DNA of 64,000 nucleotides from Selenomonadaceae bacterium (GTDB taxonomy: Bacteria; Bacillota; Negativicutes; Selenomonadales; Selenomonadaceae). Below the pieces are notes generated by a model. The model was not told where the DNA came from. It did not search any database and worked only from the letters and a program-made list of their open reading frames with translations. The stretch covers positions 1 to 64,000 of the forward strand of contig JAFUTY010000050.1 in NCBI GenBank assembly GCA_017484005.1. Direction: 5' to 3'. This document shows positions 33,717-43,206 of the stretch, in pieces. The position numbers and the translations under genes are program-made. Each line of letters begins with the position of its first letter. Position 1 is the first letter of the stretch.

Positions 33717-34232
33717 TCAGATGAATTTTTTAGCGAATGATTTGGTTTGAGATTCAGCTCTCGATGCTTCCGCTCCATGAATCGATAAACCTTCCGCGAT
33801 TTTTGAATTCTTCAAGACGTTTCGAAGGCTCGATATACTTCCACCGAATCCACTGCCCTCGTGAGTTGTGAATGGAACAATCGTCTTGCCGCTGAAATCA
33901 TAATGCTCGAGGAATGTATAAACTGCCATCGGAGGAAGTCCCCACCAGCATGGAAATCCCAAAAAGATCGTATCATATTCGGAAATCGAATCGAGATATT
34001 GTTTGAGCTCCGGACGAGATTTTTGACGCAATTCATCCTTCGCGACGTTTGTACATTCCGTGTAATCGATTGGATAATCTTTCACAGTATCGATTTCGAA
34101 AAGATCTCCTTGAGTTGCCTCGTGGATAAATTCTGCGAGGCGTTTTGTATTTCCGATTTTGAGATTCTCAATTGAGCCGTTGACATAATTCTGTCCCGCC
34201 CGAGAATAATACGCGATCAAAATTTTCGACAT
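33717..34232 (-). CDS. Flavodoxin
   Basis: 171 residues. MSKILIAYYSRAGQNYV is the FMN phosphate-binding start, LGFPCWWGLPPMAVYTFLE near 85 and PFTTHEGSGFGGS near 120 the flavin-flanking loops, as in the flavodoxin_4 family. It carries electrons, or acts as an NAD(P)H-type flavoprotein. The open frame extends further upstream, but ATG 34232 follows GGAAGTG. It is the last gene of a seven-gene minus-strand run. Confidence 0.87.
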   Translation of the reverse strand: MSKILIAYYSRAGQNYVNGSIENLKIGNTKRLAEFIHEATQGDLFEIDTVKDYPIDYTECTNVAKDELRQKSRPELKQYLDSISEYDTIFLGFPCWWGLPPMAVYTFLEHYDFSGKTIVPFTTHEGSGFGGSISSLRNVLKNSKIAEGLSIHGAEASRAESQTKSFAKKFI

Positions 34233-34245
34233 CAAATCACTTCCA

Positions 34246-35073
34246 TTAATTCGCAGGATCTGGACGCAATTCGCCGTAGAAGAATGATGCAGTTGCGCCG
34301 CCGTCAATCAAAAAGTCCGCGCCAGTTATGAATGCGCCGCGATCGCTCATTAAAACTTCCGCGACATTTGCAACTTCATCGGCAGTTCCAGGGCGTCCCG
34401 CTGGACATTTTGCAAACATGTTTTTGTAGAAATCGCCGCGAGGTCCATTGAATTCATCGAGTGCTAACGGTGTCACGATGATTCCAGGCGAAATCGAATT
34501 GATTCGAGCTCCTCGATGTCCCCATTTAACTGCTTCAGACATGACTCGCTTGACGTTGCATCGCTTTGCCATTTGATAAGCGTGAAGAGTGTCTCGAATA
34601 TTTTCCGGCTTCAAAAATTCCAGTGCGAGCAATTCATCAGCCGGAGTCATTGCAAGTTCAAAATCTTGGTGAGGAGTCAGAGCCAGCATCCGATGTCCCG
34701 ACTGACTCGAAATCGTGACTCCAACTCCTCCGCGTTTGATAACTTTTCCAACTTCTTCGAGAATCATTGCAGTTCCGACGAGATCGACTTTCAAAATGAC
34801 TTCGATTGGTGCTTGCGATGGAGAAACTCCCGCGGCATTGACAAGCATCGAAATCTCTCCGGCTTGATCGATGACTCGCTTAATCGAATCGCGATTCGAG
34901 ATGTCACATTCGACGGCAACTGTATCAAATCCAGCTTCCGCCATGATTTTCGCGATGTTTTTAGCGTTTTCGATTTTCTTATCCGCAACAAAGATTTTTT
35001 TATCTGCGCCAACTCGGCGAGCAATTGCCATTCCAATTTGTCCTGCGCCGAATAATAGTAGTGAATCTTTCAA
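34246..35073 (-). CDS. Short-chain dehydrogenase/reductase
   Basis: 275 residues from TTG 35073 after GAGGAGG. Cofactor loop LLLFGAGQIGMAIARRVG (GxGxxG), VNAAGVSP near 82, ISSQSG near 123, and YQMAKRCNVKRVMSEAVKWGHRGARINSISPG with the Tyr-x-x-x-Lys pair. The end GAFITGADFLIDGGATAS is typical. It reduces an unknown carbonyl with NAD(P)H. Relatives occur in similar clusters with flavodoxin, acetyltransferase and aldo/keto reductase genes. Confidence 0.88.
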   Translation of the reverse strand: MKDSLLLFGAGQIGMAIARRVGADKKIFVADKKIENAKNIAKIMAEAGFDTVAVECDISNRDSIKRVIDQAGEISMLVNAAGVSPSQAPIEVILKVDLVGTAMILEEVGKVIKRGGVGVTISSQSGHRMLALTPHQDFELAMTPADELLALEFLKPENIRDTLHAYQMAKRCNVKRVMSEAVKWGHRGARINSISPGIIVTPLALDEFNGPRGDFYKNMFAKCPAGRPGTADEVANVAEVLMSDRGAFITGADFLIDGGATASFFYGELRPDPAN

Positions 35074-35085
35074 ATCAAAGCCTCC

Positions 35086-35625
35086 TCACTTCAATTCATC
35101 GGAGATATCGCGAATGATTTTTGCAGGAACTCCAGCGACCAAAGTGTTCGGTGGAACATCTTTCGTTACAACTGCTGCGGCTGCAACGATCGAATTTTCT
35201 CCAATTGTCACGCCTGGAAGAATCGTCGCATTTGCACCAATCCAAACATTTCGCTTAATCACAATCGGTTTGCATGTGAGAATCTGGCGATCTTTGAAAT
35301 CATGACTGTTTGAAATCAGTGAGACATTCGCCGCAATCAAAACATCATCCTCGATTGTCACTCCGCCGCCCGACATGCAGAAAAAATTGTACATGATCGA
35401 GCAGTTTCGACCGATTTTGATTTGATTTCCCAAATTCACTTGGAGCGGTGGATTGATCTTTGTTCCCTCGCCGATATCTGGAAAAAGTTCATGAATCAAT
35501 CTTTCACTCTCGTCAGTGTTTGGCATCGTCGAATTGATTTTGAAACACAGCTCGCGAGTTCTTCGACCTTCAGCCTTGCGTTCTGGACTTTCAACTCGCA
35601 AATCGATTCGCGTCTCTTCCATCAT
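35086..35625 (-). CDS. Maltose O-acetyltransferase-like LbH protein
   Basis: 179 residues. The C-terminal left-handed beta-helix has hexapeptide repeats (IKIGRNCSIMYNF, VTIEDDVLIAANVSLIS, KRNVWIGANATILPGVTIGENSIVAAAAVVTKDVPPNTLVAGVPAKII). The catalytic His is in SNSHDF. The N-terminal part is short and acidic compared with Maa. It acetylates a sugar or other small molecule using acetyl-CoA. The start overlaps the aldo/keto reductase stop by 4 bases (ATGA). Confidence 0.85.
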   Translation of the reverse strand: MMEETRIDLRVESPERKAEGRRTRELCFKINSTMPNTDESERLIHELFPDIGEGTKINPPLQVNLGNQIKIGRNCSIMYNFFCMSGGGVTIEDDVLIAANVSLISNSHDFKDRQILTCKPIVIKRNVWIGANATILPGVTIGENSIVAAAAVVTKDVPPNTLVAGVPAKIIRDISDELK

Positions 35626-36635
35626 TTAACCTCCACGCTCTTGATGAATGTTGTCGAATTCGATTCAACAATTCCGCGATGTCCTTTGACTTCGAACGTC
35701 TCAAGGAATTTTTCGATTCGATCAAATTCTGAATCCGAGAGTTCAACATTCCACGCGCCGAGATTTTCCAAAATTCTCTCGCGATTTTTTGATCCAGGAA
35801 TTGGAATCACGTTTGGATATTTTTTGAGCATCCATGCGAGCGAGATTTGAGCATTCGTCGCATGTTTTTGATTTGCGAGATCCGTCAACAAATCGATCAA
35901 CGGCTGATTCGCCTCGATGTTTTCCTTCGTCAATTGGGGAACAAAATTTCGAACGTCATCGACTTTCTCGAATTGAGTTTGAGTTGAAATTTTTCCAGAT
36001 AACAAGCCGCTCGAAATCGGTGAGAATGGAATCACTGCGATTTTATGCTCGAGTGAATATGGAAAAACATTTTTCTCACAGTCACGCTCTACGAGATTGT
36101 AAAGATTTTGAACTGCCGCGACTGGAGCGATTTTGCATGCGCGCTCGATCGTATCAGTTTCGACTTGCGATAATCCCCACTCGCGAATCAATCCCTCGTC
36201 GATGAATTTTTTGTAAATCTCTGCAAATTCTTCAATCGGAATATCATCGTGAGTCCGGTGGAGATAGTAGATATCGACGAAATCAGTTTTGAGTCTCAAC
36301 AGCGAGGCGAGGAGTCTTTCACGAATGAAGTTGTAGAGTTTTTGTCCGGTGAGAGTTTCAGGCAGTGCTCGAGGATTAAATTTCGTCGCGATAACTACAT
36401 CTTTGCGAAAATCTTGAACTGCCTCGCCGAGAATCTCCTCATTGTGTCCAGTATAGAAAAGCTGTTCACCATAACCTTCTGCCGTGTCGAAGAAGTTGCA
36501 TCCAAAATCGTGAGCTGCTCGAATTGCCGCGACGCTGTAATCATGCTCCGGAATTTTTCCATAGCCGTGAGAAAATCCCATACATCCAACGCCGATTGGA
36601 GTGACTTTCAATTGACCGATTGATCTCTTTTCCAT
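35622..36635 (-). CDS. Aldo/keto reductase
   Basis: 337 residues. LKVTPIGVGCMGFSHGYG, NFFDTAEGYG (Asp and Tyr of the catalytic tetrad), VVIATKF (Lys) and DIYYLHRTH (His), then IREWGLSQVETDTIERAC and IPIPGSKNRERILENL identify the family. The second of two close ATGs (36635) has GGAGG at correct spacing. It is 2 bp from the alpha/beta hydrolase gene and overlaps the acetyltransferase gene. Confidence 0.93.
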   Translation of the reverse strand: MEKRSIGQLKVTPIGVGCMGFSHGYGKIPEHDYSVAAIRAAHDFGCNFFDTAEGYGEQLFYTGHNEEILGEAVQDFRKDVVIATKFNPRALPETLTGQKLYNFIRERLLASLLRLKTDFVDIYYLHRTHDDIPIEEFAEIYKKFIDEGLIREWGLSQVETDTIERACKIAPVAAVQNLYNLVERDCEKNVFPYSLEHKIAVIPFSPISSGLLSGKISTQTQFEKVDDVRNFVPQLTKENIEANQPLIDLLTDLANQKHATNAQISLAWMLKKYPNVIPIPGSKNRERILENLGAWNVELSDSEFDRIEKFLETFEVKGHRGIVESNSTTFIKSVEVK

Positions 36636-36637
36636 AT

Positions 36638-37276
36638 TCATTCCTCCAAATTCTTCGATTCCCAAATCTCGAGAAGTTTGAGTTGATTGTCGGTATGAAA
36701 CCAATGCTCACCGCCATCGATGATTTCAAGCTCACATGAATTTTTCATCGCGAAATTTTTCGATTCATCGAGCGGAATCACTTCATCGCCGCTGCAATGC
36801 AGAATTCGAGTCTTGGAACTGATCGATCGCACTGGATTTTTTCGAACGAATTCGAGATATTTCCATGACAACCGAACTCCAAATTTCGAATCGATCTCAC
36901 CTTCGCGCTTGAGATCTTCTTCTGAGATCGATTCGAGTTTCATCAAATTCAGAATGAAATTTTCCATATTCAGCAGCGGAGATACAAACAGACATCGATC
37001 GAAAGTTTTATCGCGGAATGAAATCAGACTAAGCCATGCGCCGAAACTATTTGCTCGAATCGAAATCGTTTTCCATTGAGACTCGAGAAATTCCATTGTT
37101 GATTGAAGTTTTGGAATCAGAATTTCCGGACGAATTTCATCGCGCGGCAAAGTGATTCCATAAACCTGCCAGCCAAATTTTTCAGCGACTTTTGAAAATC
37201 GAATCGCGCCAGATCCATCGCCGTTCAATCCATGAATGAATAGAAAAATTTTGTCTGATTTCTCACCGAGCAGCAT
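36638..37276 (-). CDS. Small alpha/beta hydrolase
   Basis: 212 residues. FLFIHGLNGDGSG is the oxyanion-hole strand, RANSFGAWLSL near 75 holds the nucleophile Ser, HCSGDEVIPLDES near 160 the acid, and GGEHWFHTD near 189 the His. The fold is that of a small esterase. Substrate unknown. Directly upstream of the aldo/keto reductase gene. Confidence 0.8.
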   Translation of the reverse strand: MLLGEKSDKIFLFIHGLNGDGSGAIRFSKVAEKFGWQVYGITLPRDEIRPEILIPKLQSTMEFLESQWKTISIRANSFGAWLSLISFRDKTFDRCLFVSPLLNMENFILNLMKLESISEEDLKREGEIDSKFGVRLSWKYLEFVRKNPVRSISSKTRILHCSGDEVIPLDESKNFAMKNSCELEIIDGGEHWFHTDNQLKLLEIWESKNLEE

Positions 37277-37338
37277 GATTGAAACCTCACCGACAATTTT
37301 TTGGAAGAATTCTGCAAATTCGAAATCGAATCCTTCTT

Positions 37339-37365
37339 AGAGTTCAATTCAGAGTTCAATTCAAC
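37339..37365. repeat. Tandem 12-bp repeat at the SnoaL-like gene end
   Basis: GAGTTCAATTCA occurs twice in a row and a third, partial copy forms the end of the gene on the minus strand. The extra copies lie just after the stop codon. Confidence 0.7.
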
Positions 37366-37787
37366 GGATGTTTGTCAGTGATTACGAAGTGAGATGTGCG
37401 AGCTTTAATCAGCCAGCGACCATTTTGCTTTTCATAAACATCCTTGTACCAGATGAAATTGTCAGCGATGAATTCTTGCCCATTTTCTTCAGTCACCAGA
37501 GCGGCTCGACAATACAAAATCCCCGTCGCTTGATCTCCATTGACTTCAATAACATGTTGCCCGTTCATGTGATGCGAGCGTTTGACTGCCGCTGTGAATT
37601 GCGAAAAGATCTTTTCGAGTTCAGCTTTGCCATGGATATCGAATGCTTTGTTCTCGCCGAGATAAACTTGAACGTGAGTGTCGTCAGTGAAGAGATCCAT
37701 TTGCGGCGGAACATTGACTTCGAGATTTGAAAACTTCCCAGCCAATTCCTGGATTTCCATTTTTGCCTGCATTTCTTCAACTGTCAT
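37356..37787 (-). CDS. SnoaL-like/NTF2-fold protein
   Basis: 143 residues. KMEIQELAGKFSNLEVNVPP, VQVYLGENKAFDIHGKAELEKIF, AVKRSHHMNGQHVIEVNGDQATGILYCRA and VYEKQNGRWLIKARTSHFVI are the pattern of the nuclear-transport-factor-2 superfamily (SnoaL-like). Members are enzymes or ligand binders; no catalytic residue can be assigned. Part of the minus-strand run. Confidence 0.8.
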   Translation of the reverse strand: MTVEEMQAKMEIQELAGKFSNLEVNVPPQMDLFTDDTHVQVYLGENKAFDIHGKAELEKIFSQFTAAVKRSHHMNGQHVIEVNGDQATGILYCRAALVTEENGQEFIADNFIWYKDVYEKQNGRWLIKARTSHFVITDKHPLN

Positions 37788-37806
37788 TTAAATCATCCTC
37801 CAATTT

Positions 37807-38355
37807 TTAAATTGATTTGATAACTCGGGCGGGATTTCCAACTGCAATTGAATTCGCCGGAATATCTTTGGTGACAATTGATCCCGTGCCGACGATTGCA
37901 TTTTCTCCAATTGTCACGCCTGGAAGAATCGAAACTCGTGCGCCAATCCATGCATTTTTCTTGATAACAATTTCCTTCGTCTTGATCACTCGAATATTTT
38001 TCGGCTCGTGATTGACTGTCAGCATCGCAACTTCCGGCCCCATCATGACTCCATCTTCGATTGTGATCGTTCCGACGCTCATGACTGTTAATCCATGATT
38101 TGCAAAAACATTTTTACCGATGAAAACTGATTTCGCTGAATCGATTTGAAATGGAGGAGTCAAAAAGCTCGATGGATCAAGTCGTCCTTCGAATAGATCG
38201 TTTTCCAATTTTCGAATCAATTCAACTTCATCTGGATCTGTCGAATTGATCTTGAAACATATATGACGGCAGCGATCGATTTCGCCATGAACTTCTTCGA
38301 GATATTTTGGATTGCGAATGTCATAAGACTTTCCATTTCGAAGATCTTTCAATAC
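37807..38355 (-). CDS. Maltose O-acetyltransferase-like LbH protein, second copy
   Basis: 182 residues from TTG 38355, chosen because GAGTGAG precedes it and KDLRNGKSYDIRNPKYLEEV matches the Maa start; a longer frame with an ATG at 38379 is possible but has no ribosome-binding site. Beta-helix repeats include VGTITIEDGVMMGPEVAML, NAWIGARVSILPGVTIGENAIVGTGSIVTKDIP. The catalytic His is in TVNHEP. It is first in the minus-strand run and partly paralogous to the protein at 35086. Confidence 0.83.
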   Translation of the reverse strand, partial: VLKDLRNGKSYDIRNPKYLEEVHGEIDRCRHICFKINSTDPDEVELIRKLENDLFEGRLDPSSFLTPPFQIDSAKSVFIGKNVFANHGLTVMSVGTITIEDGVMMGPEVAMLTVNHEPKNIRVIKTKEIVIKKNAWIGARVSILPGVTIGENAIVGTGSIVTKDIPANSIAVGNPARVIKSI

Positions 38356-38397
38356 ACTCACTCTACCAGCTCCAATCATTTGCAAAGGAGAATAATC

Positions 38398-38829
38398 ATG
38401 AAACAAAAATTCGACGAGACTCAATTTCTCACAGATCTCATGGATTCCCCGCAATTCATATTCACGTCGCGAGATCTTGCAGCATATTTTGGAAGACCTC
38501 ACAGCATCATTGTGCGAAAAATCGAGCAGACTATCGATGATATTCTCGAGAAAAAATCGGATCTCAAATCAACCATGCGATTTATTTTTTGCAAGGCAAG
38601 ATTTGTAACGCGGGGCAGGAAATATCGAATTTATATTCTGACGCGGACGAGTTTATTCTTTCTGATTCCAAAACTGAAACGCATGAAAAAATTTCACAGA
38701 CTTTGGAGTATCTATCAATCGATGATGTGTGAAACTTGCGTCAAAATGAAACTCAAAATGAAAATTGATGATCCATGTTTCGCAATTGTATCGAAAGATT
38801 TTCAACGCCAAACGAGAAGATACATGTGA
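38398..38829 (+). CDS. Rha-like phage regulatory protein
   Basis: 143 residues from ATG 38398 after AAAGGAG. FTSRDLAAYFGRPHSIIVRKIEQTIDDI resembles the N-terminal half of the Rha family, and RKYRIYILTRTSLFFLIPKL with FHRLWSIYQSM the second half. Rha proteins are phage-encoded regulators. No other phage gene is near, so this is probably an isolated relic or a domesticated regulator. It is the only plus-strand gene in this minus-strand region and abuts the next gene's stop. Confidence 0.55.
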   Translation: MKQKFDETQFLTDLMDSPQFIFTSRDLAAYFGRPHSIIVRKIEQTIDDILEKKSDLKSTMRFIFCKARFVTRGRKYRIYILTRTSLFFLIPKLKRMKKFHRLWSIYQSMMCETCVKMKLKMKIDDPCFAIVSKDFQRQTRRYM

Positions 38830-39936
38830 TTATCTTTTATCCAATCCTTTCGATTTCAGCCATGACTCGACGAGATTTGCGAGCTCAACATTGTTCAAAT
38901 CTGCCATGAGAAAATGTGTATTTCCTTTCAATCCAACTTTTGGAAGTTCAACGAGTTCAGCCTGTCCTCCATGGCGATTGATCGTCTCGACAAATTTTTT
39001 CGCCATTTGAAGTTCAGTGTACCATTTATCTGGACCTACGAGCGTTTCAGATTTTTGAATGTTGTCGCCGTAATAGAGAACGATTGGAATTTTGGTCAAT
39101 TTCATGAAATCTTCGAGTGGAACAGCCATCGCGCTAGCTCCGAGAGGTTCGAATGTTGCTTTTTCTGCGACTGGAACTTCTCCTTCTGGAAATACAAATG
39201 GAGTTCCGCCAGGCTCAAATGCAACAATCGCCTTGACGTTGTCAGTTCTGAAAACAGTTCTCCAGCAGACAGTTCCACCCATGCTGTGTCCAAATAAAAT
39301 ACTCGGTCCAACTCTATCAAACAGCGCGGCGAGTGAATCTGCATTTAAATCGTTATCGAGCTCGCCAGTGTAATTTGTCCAGCTGCGTTGAAATTGATTG
39401 ATCGATTCGTCGTCATTTGGAAAAGCTGCATTATCAAAAACCTGAGGAGTATCTCCATCATATAGCCCGACTCGCGATAGCATGAATAAAGTTTTATCGG
39501 CGTATAGAGGATTTCCTGCCCATGGATTTGCATCGCCTGCCGCTTGAGTTGAAAGTCCTGCCTCGCCGATTCGCGGCTGATCGACTAGATAGACTGAAAA
39601 TCCTTTCTTCAAAAACAAATTCTGGAATCCGTCGCGCCCATCTGGAGTTGATTCCCATGTCCGTTTCGACTGTGCTCCTCCATGCTGAAAAATGATTGGA
39701 TATTTTTTCGCTTTGACTGGAATCTGATAAAATGTGTAGAGATGATCTCCATAAGCATACTGTCCATCCGGCGATAGAAAATTTTCAGTCGAGAAAGTTC
39801 CTGAATGTTTGACTGTCGATCCTCCAATTGCAAAACTTCCTTGATCTTCAAGAATGATTTTTGCGTCGGCTGTCGAAAACGAAATCAAGCTTGCCGATAG
39901 AATCGATGCCAATAAAAATTTTTTGATCAAAACCAT
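38830..39936 (-). CDS. Exported alpha/beta hydrolase
   Basis: 368 residues with a signal peptide (LIKKFLLASILSASLISFSTADA). PIIFQHGGAQSKRTWES is the oxyanion strand, ILFGHSMGGTVCW near 212 holds the nucleophile, VLYYGDN near 291 may hold the acid, and GNTHFLMAD near 341 the His. It is probably a secreted esterase; relatives occur in gut and rumen bacteria. Substrate unknown. Confidence 0.85.
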   Translation of the reverse strand: MVLIKKFLLASILSASLISFSTADAKIILEDQGSFAIGGSTVKHSGTFSTENFLSPDGQYAYGDHLYTFYQIPVKAKKYPIIFQHGGAQSKRTWESTPDGRDGFQNLFLKKGFSVYLVDQPRIGEAGLSTQAAGDANPWAGNPLYADKTLFMLSRVGLYDGDTPQVFDNAAFPNDDESINQFQRSWTNYTGELDNDLNADSLAALFDRVGPSILFGHSMGGTVCWRTVFRTDNVKAIVAFEPGGTPFVFPEGEVPVAEKATFEPLGASAMAVPLEDFMKLTKIPIVLYYGDNIQKSETLVGPDKWYTELQMAKKFVETINRHGGQAELVELPKVGLKGNTHFLMADLNNVELANLVESWLKSKGLDKR

Positions 39937-40021
39937 CGCCCCTTCCGATTGACTTGTAAAAATTATAAATCAAATCGAAGTCATGAATCCAATTGCGAAA
40001 TTCGATTTTTGATAGAAGAAA

Positions 40022-40074
40022 CAAAAAAGATCCCCGACAGATCATTTTCGATCTATCGGGGATCTTTTTTTCGT
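40022..40074. terminator. Bidirectional intrinsic terminator in the 39937-40176 gap
   Basis: Arms AGATCCCCGACAGATC (40028) and GATCTATCGGGGATCT (40050), one mismatch, with A and T runs and a CGTTCGG tail. It lies between the divergent hydrolase and chemoreceptor genes, where no gene obviously ends, so it may insulate the two directions. Confidence 0.82.
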
Positions 40075-40128
40075 TCGGAATCAAAACTTGATCGATCGAG
40101 AATTTAATCAATCGAGAATGAATTTTTG

Positions 40129-40161
40129 CTCCTCTGTCGAATTGATAGAGGAGATTTTTTT
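40129..40161 (+). terminator. Attenuator-like hairpin before the FIST chemoreceptor
   Basis: CTCCTCT (40129) pairs with AGAGGAG (40147), followed by ATTTTTTT. The ribosome-binding site GGGAG follows within a few bases. Confidence 0.72.
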
Positions 40162-40176
40162 CGGGAGATGATTTTG

Positions 40177-42231
40177 ATGTTCAATTTTTTCAGTCGCAAG
40201 AAGGAATCTGAAAATCGCGACAATCATATCGATAACGATCAGAAATCGAATCGAGATTCTCGACCAGATATCAAAGTTGCATATCTCGGCGCAAATGAAA
40301 TCAATTCGGAAAAATTGAAATCACTTTGCGATTTGCCAGAGGGAGTTGCTCTGATTCTTGGATTTCTATCGCCCGATTTAAACATGGATAGCGTTGCAGG
40401 ATCGCTTCAGAGATCTCTTCCACCAAAAACAAAATTCATACTTCTCACGACAGCCGGCGAGCTCTGTCGATTGCCAAATTCATCGACGGTTTATTGTCCA
40501 GATACTCCAAATCGATCCAAAATTTTACTGCAGGCATATTCAAATCGAATGATCGAAAATATTCATACGATGAGCATCCCTCTCCATAACGAGGATCTTC
40601 GTCGTGAAGAAGTTTCAATGACTGTCAATCAGCGCGTCAATTTGATTCAGCAGGAAATCAAAAAACAGCGAATTCCATTTCGAATCAGCGCGAATCATAC
40701 TTTCGCTTTGATTTACATCGATGGAATTTCTGGCTGCGAGACTTTCGTTCTGCAGGCGTTATATGAATCTGAGATTTTGCCATGCCCATTCATCGGTGGA
40801 TCTGCGGGCGGAAAAAATTCTCACACATATATTTTCGATGGAAGACGCGCGCTCGAAAATCATGCAGTTATCACGGTCGTTCGATTGAAGAAAGATTATC
40901 GATATGGAATTCTCAAAACGCAGGCAGTCGATCGCACCGGAACGAGTTTCACTGTGACTCAAGCCAATACAGCTCTTCGATACATTCGCGAAGTTGCAGA
41001 TCCTTCCAATCCCTCGAATTCGATAAGTTTTCTCGAGGCGTTGAAAAATCATTTCCGAGTCAATTCGACTTCTGAACTCGAAAGTATCATGAGGAATCAC
41101 ACTTTCGCGGCGGACATTCATGGTGAGGATTACATTCGAACGATTTCGCGAATCGATGCGCAAAATGATCGAGTCTATTTTTTCTGCGATGTTGTCAGCG
41201 GCGAAACTTTGTATCTACTGCGACGCGTTGCATTGAAAAAGACTCTCGCTGATGCAATCAATAAATACAATCGAAACAAACCAAATCCAATCGGTGGAAT
41301 TTTGAATGACTGCGTCACGAGACGATTGGGAAATCCCGATGAAATTCGGAGTGCAGATTATTTTCGAGATATTGCGGTTGCAGGATTTTCAAGCTTTGGA
41401 GAAATCAGCGGCTTGCATATGAATGAAACTCTCACAGCGATATTTTTCTATTACGTCCCGCATGATGTTGGATTCAAAGACGAGTATATCGATAGATTTG
41501 TCACGACTTACGCGAATTGTCGATCGTTTTTCTTCCAGCGCGTTATCGATCGTCAGCGGCAGACTGAAATTCTGAAAGATCGACTCATTGCGATCTTCCG
41601 CGATTATCAATCCAAAGTTCCAGCGATGATCGAATCATTTTCTCACATTTCTGAGGAGATTGATCAAATTCAATCTTCAATTCAACAGCTTGAGAGTGGA
41701 CTCGATGAACAGAGTGGACTTTTCGAACAATTAATGGAGCGAAGCAATTCAATCACGCCGAAGCTCGATATGTTGAATCAGAGCACGAAGAAAATCAGTG
41801 ATGTTATGAAAATGATCAATGATATCGCGAGTCAGACGAATCTTTTAGCTCTCAACGCAGCGATTGAGGCAGCTCGAGCGGGAGAAGCTGGTCGAGGATT
41901 TGCAGTTGTCGCCGATGAAGTTCGAAATCTTTCGGAAAATACTCAACAGGGAGTCAAGGCGTCTGATGATGCAATTAAAATTTTGATTCGAGACGTCGAG
42001 GAGATCGATTCGATTCTCGAGAAAAACGAGGATTTTGAATCGCGAATCGATGACTTTGGTTCAGATTTCAACGAGCAGATCAAAACACTCAATAAAAATT
42101 TGAACGAGGGAATTGCTCGAATCAAAGAATCAGCAAGTTCAATCAGCGATTTGGAAAAGATCAATGATTCGGCGCATGAACAAATGGAATCGATCGCGAA
42201 ATTCATCCATAGTATCGAGATGGGAACTTGA
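40177..42231 (+). CDS. Soluble FIST-domain chemoreceptor
   Basis: 684 residues from ATG 40177 after CGGGAG; an ATG 9 bases upstream is less well spaced. Residues about 40-230 form a FIST N-like domain ([49 protein letters not shown]), about 235-450 a FIST C-like domain ([31 protein letters not shown]). The rest is an MCP signalling hairpin with [39 protein letters not shown]-type tip. There is no membrane segment, so it senses inside the cell, probably small ligands such as amino acids. It would signal to CheA/CheW, which are not in the window. Confidence 0.9.
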   Translation: MFNFFSRKKESENRDNHIDNDQKSNRDSRPDIKVAYLGANEINSEKLKSLCDLPEGVALILGFLSPDLNMDSVAGSLQRSLPPKTKFILLTTAGELCRLPNSSTVYCPDTPNRSKILLQAYSNRMIENIHTMSIPLHNEDLRREEVSMTVNQRVNLIQQEIKKQRIPFRISANHTFALIYIDGISGCETFVLQALYESEILPCPFIGGSAGGKNSHTYIFDGRRALENHAVITVVRLKKDYRYGILKTQAVDRTGTSFTVTQANTALRYIREVADPSNPSNSISFLEALKNHFRVNSTSELESIMRNHTFAADIHGEDYIRTISRIDAQNDRVYFFCDVVSGETLYLLRRVALKKTLADAINKYNRNKPNPIGGILNDCVTRRLGNPDEIRSADYFRDIAVAGFSSFGEISGLHMNETLTAIFFYYVPHDVGFKDEYIDRFVTTYANCRSFFFQRVIDRQRQTEILKDRLIAIFRDYQSKVPAMIESFSHISEEIDQIQSSIQQLESGLDEQSGLFEQLMERSNSITPKLDMLNQSTKKISDVMKMINDIASQTNLLALNAAIEAARAGEAGRGFAVVADEVRNLSENTQQGVKASDDAIKILIRDVEEIDSILEKNEDFESRIDDFGSDFNEQIKTLNKNLNEGIARIKESASSISDLEKINDSAHEQMESIAKFIHSIEMGT

Positions 42232-43188
42232 TCAGACTTTCACGACGATTCTGTGATGATAAAAAAATTCAGCGAGCGGAATCCAAATCAAGCACCAAAT
42301 CACTGCAAACATTGCGGAACTCAATCCCGAGATTTGCCAAATCCAAACGTACAAATCGATTTTCCAAAGCAGAATCAGAATCAAATTTGTCGCGAGGAAA
42401 AAGAATAATGGATTCTGTCCAAATGCAATGAGTGATTCGAAAATTTTATCCGGCAAAAATTTAATCAGTGCGAGGAGAATCGAATCGAATCCGGCATTGA
42501 GAAGTGCAAATGGAGATGTCCACAGCGGTTTGCTGATTATATCGATTGAACTCCATGCGAATCCAAGGAGAATCAGAATCAAACCGAATTGAATGAGCGA
42601 TCGATTTTGATCTTTGATAAAATTTCCAGCGCAAAATCCTAATAACATCGATGCAGTGCTCGGAATCGTTCCAAAAATTCCTTCTGGATCGAATCCGCCG
42701 AGATACATGTAATTTTGTCCGATCAATGTGAGATCGATCGCAAAACTCAAATTCTGATTTGCGTTGAATGGATCTTGCGGCGCGTATAAATGAAAGCCGA
42801 GCGATGTTATTGCGAGGAGAATCATTGACGCGCTCAAGATTTTTCGAGGCGACTCGAGCCATCGAATCAAAAGAATTCCGAATAAATAGGTCAGCGCGAG
42901 TCTCTGCAGAATTCCAAATATCCGAATTTGTCCGCAAATCAGATTGAATCCAATTCCGAGGAGGAATAAAATTCCTGCTCGACGCCAAATATTCCGCCGC
43001 GATGAAAATGCAGCTGATGCTCCCATCGCAAAAACGAATCCAGGAAACGCAAGATCGGCGATTGTGATTCCTTCCCAAGTCGAATGTTTCAGAATCGGCA
43101 CAAGCGTTTCAAAATCGGGCGGCGAATCGACGAGGATCATTGTGAGAATCGCGAGCCCTCGAAACGCGTCGAGCGATAGATTTCGCAT
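42232..43188 (-). CDS. NagX/DUF5009-like acyltransferase membrane protein
   Basis: 318 residues with about ten membrane segments. NLSLDAFRGLAILTMILVDSP at the start, LAFPGFVFAMGASAAF near 55 and ILQRLALTYLFGILLIRW near 100 match heparan-alpha-glucosaminide N-acetyltransferase-like proteins (COG4299). These transfer acetyl groups across the membrane to sugars. ATG 43188 follows GGAGGAA; the longer open frame upstream is ignored. Its stop abuts that of the chemoreceptor gene; its start is only 18 bp from that of queE. Confidence 0.78.
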   Translation of the reverse strand: MRNLSLDAFRGLAILTMILVDSPPDFETLVPILKHSTWEGITIADLAFPGFVFAMGASAAFSSRRNIWRRAGILFLLGIGFNLICGQIRIFGILQRLALTYLFGILLIRWLESPRKILSASMILLAITSLGFHLYAPQDPFNANQNLSFAIDLTLIGQNYMYLGGFDPEGIFGTIPSTASMLLGFCAGNFIKDQNRSLIQFGLILILLGFAWSSIDIISKPLWTSPFALLNAGFDSILLALIKFLPDKIFESLIAFGQNPLFFFLATNLILILLWKIDLYVWIWQISGLSSAMFAVIWCLIWIPLAEFFYHHRIVVKV

Positions 43189-43206
43189 AAAAATTCCTCC
43201 AAGCTG

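Noticed and set aside
38398-38829. A prophage around the Rha-like gene
   Set aside because: No integrase, structural or replication gene occurs within 10 kb on either side; only the single gene is supported.
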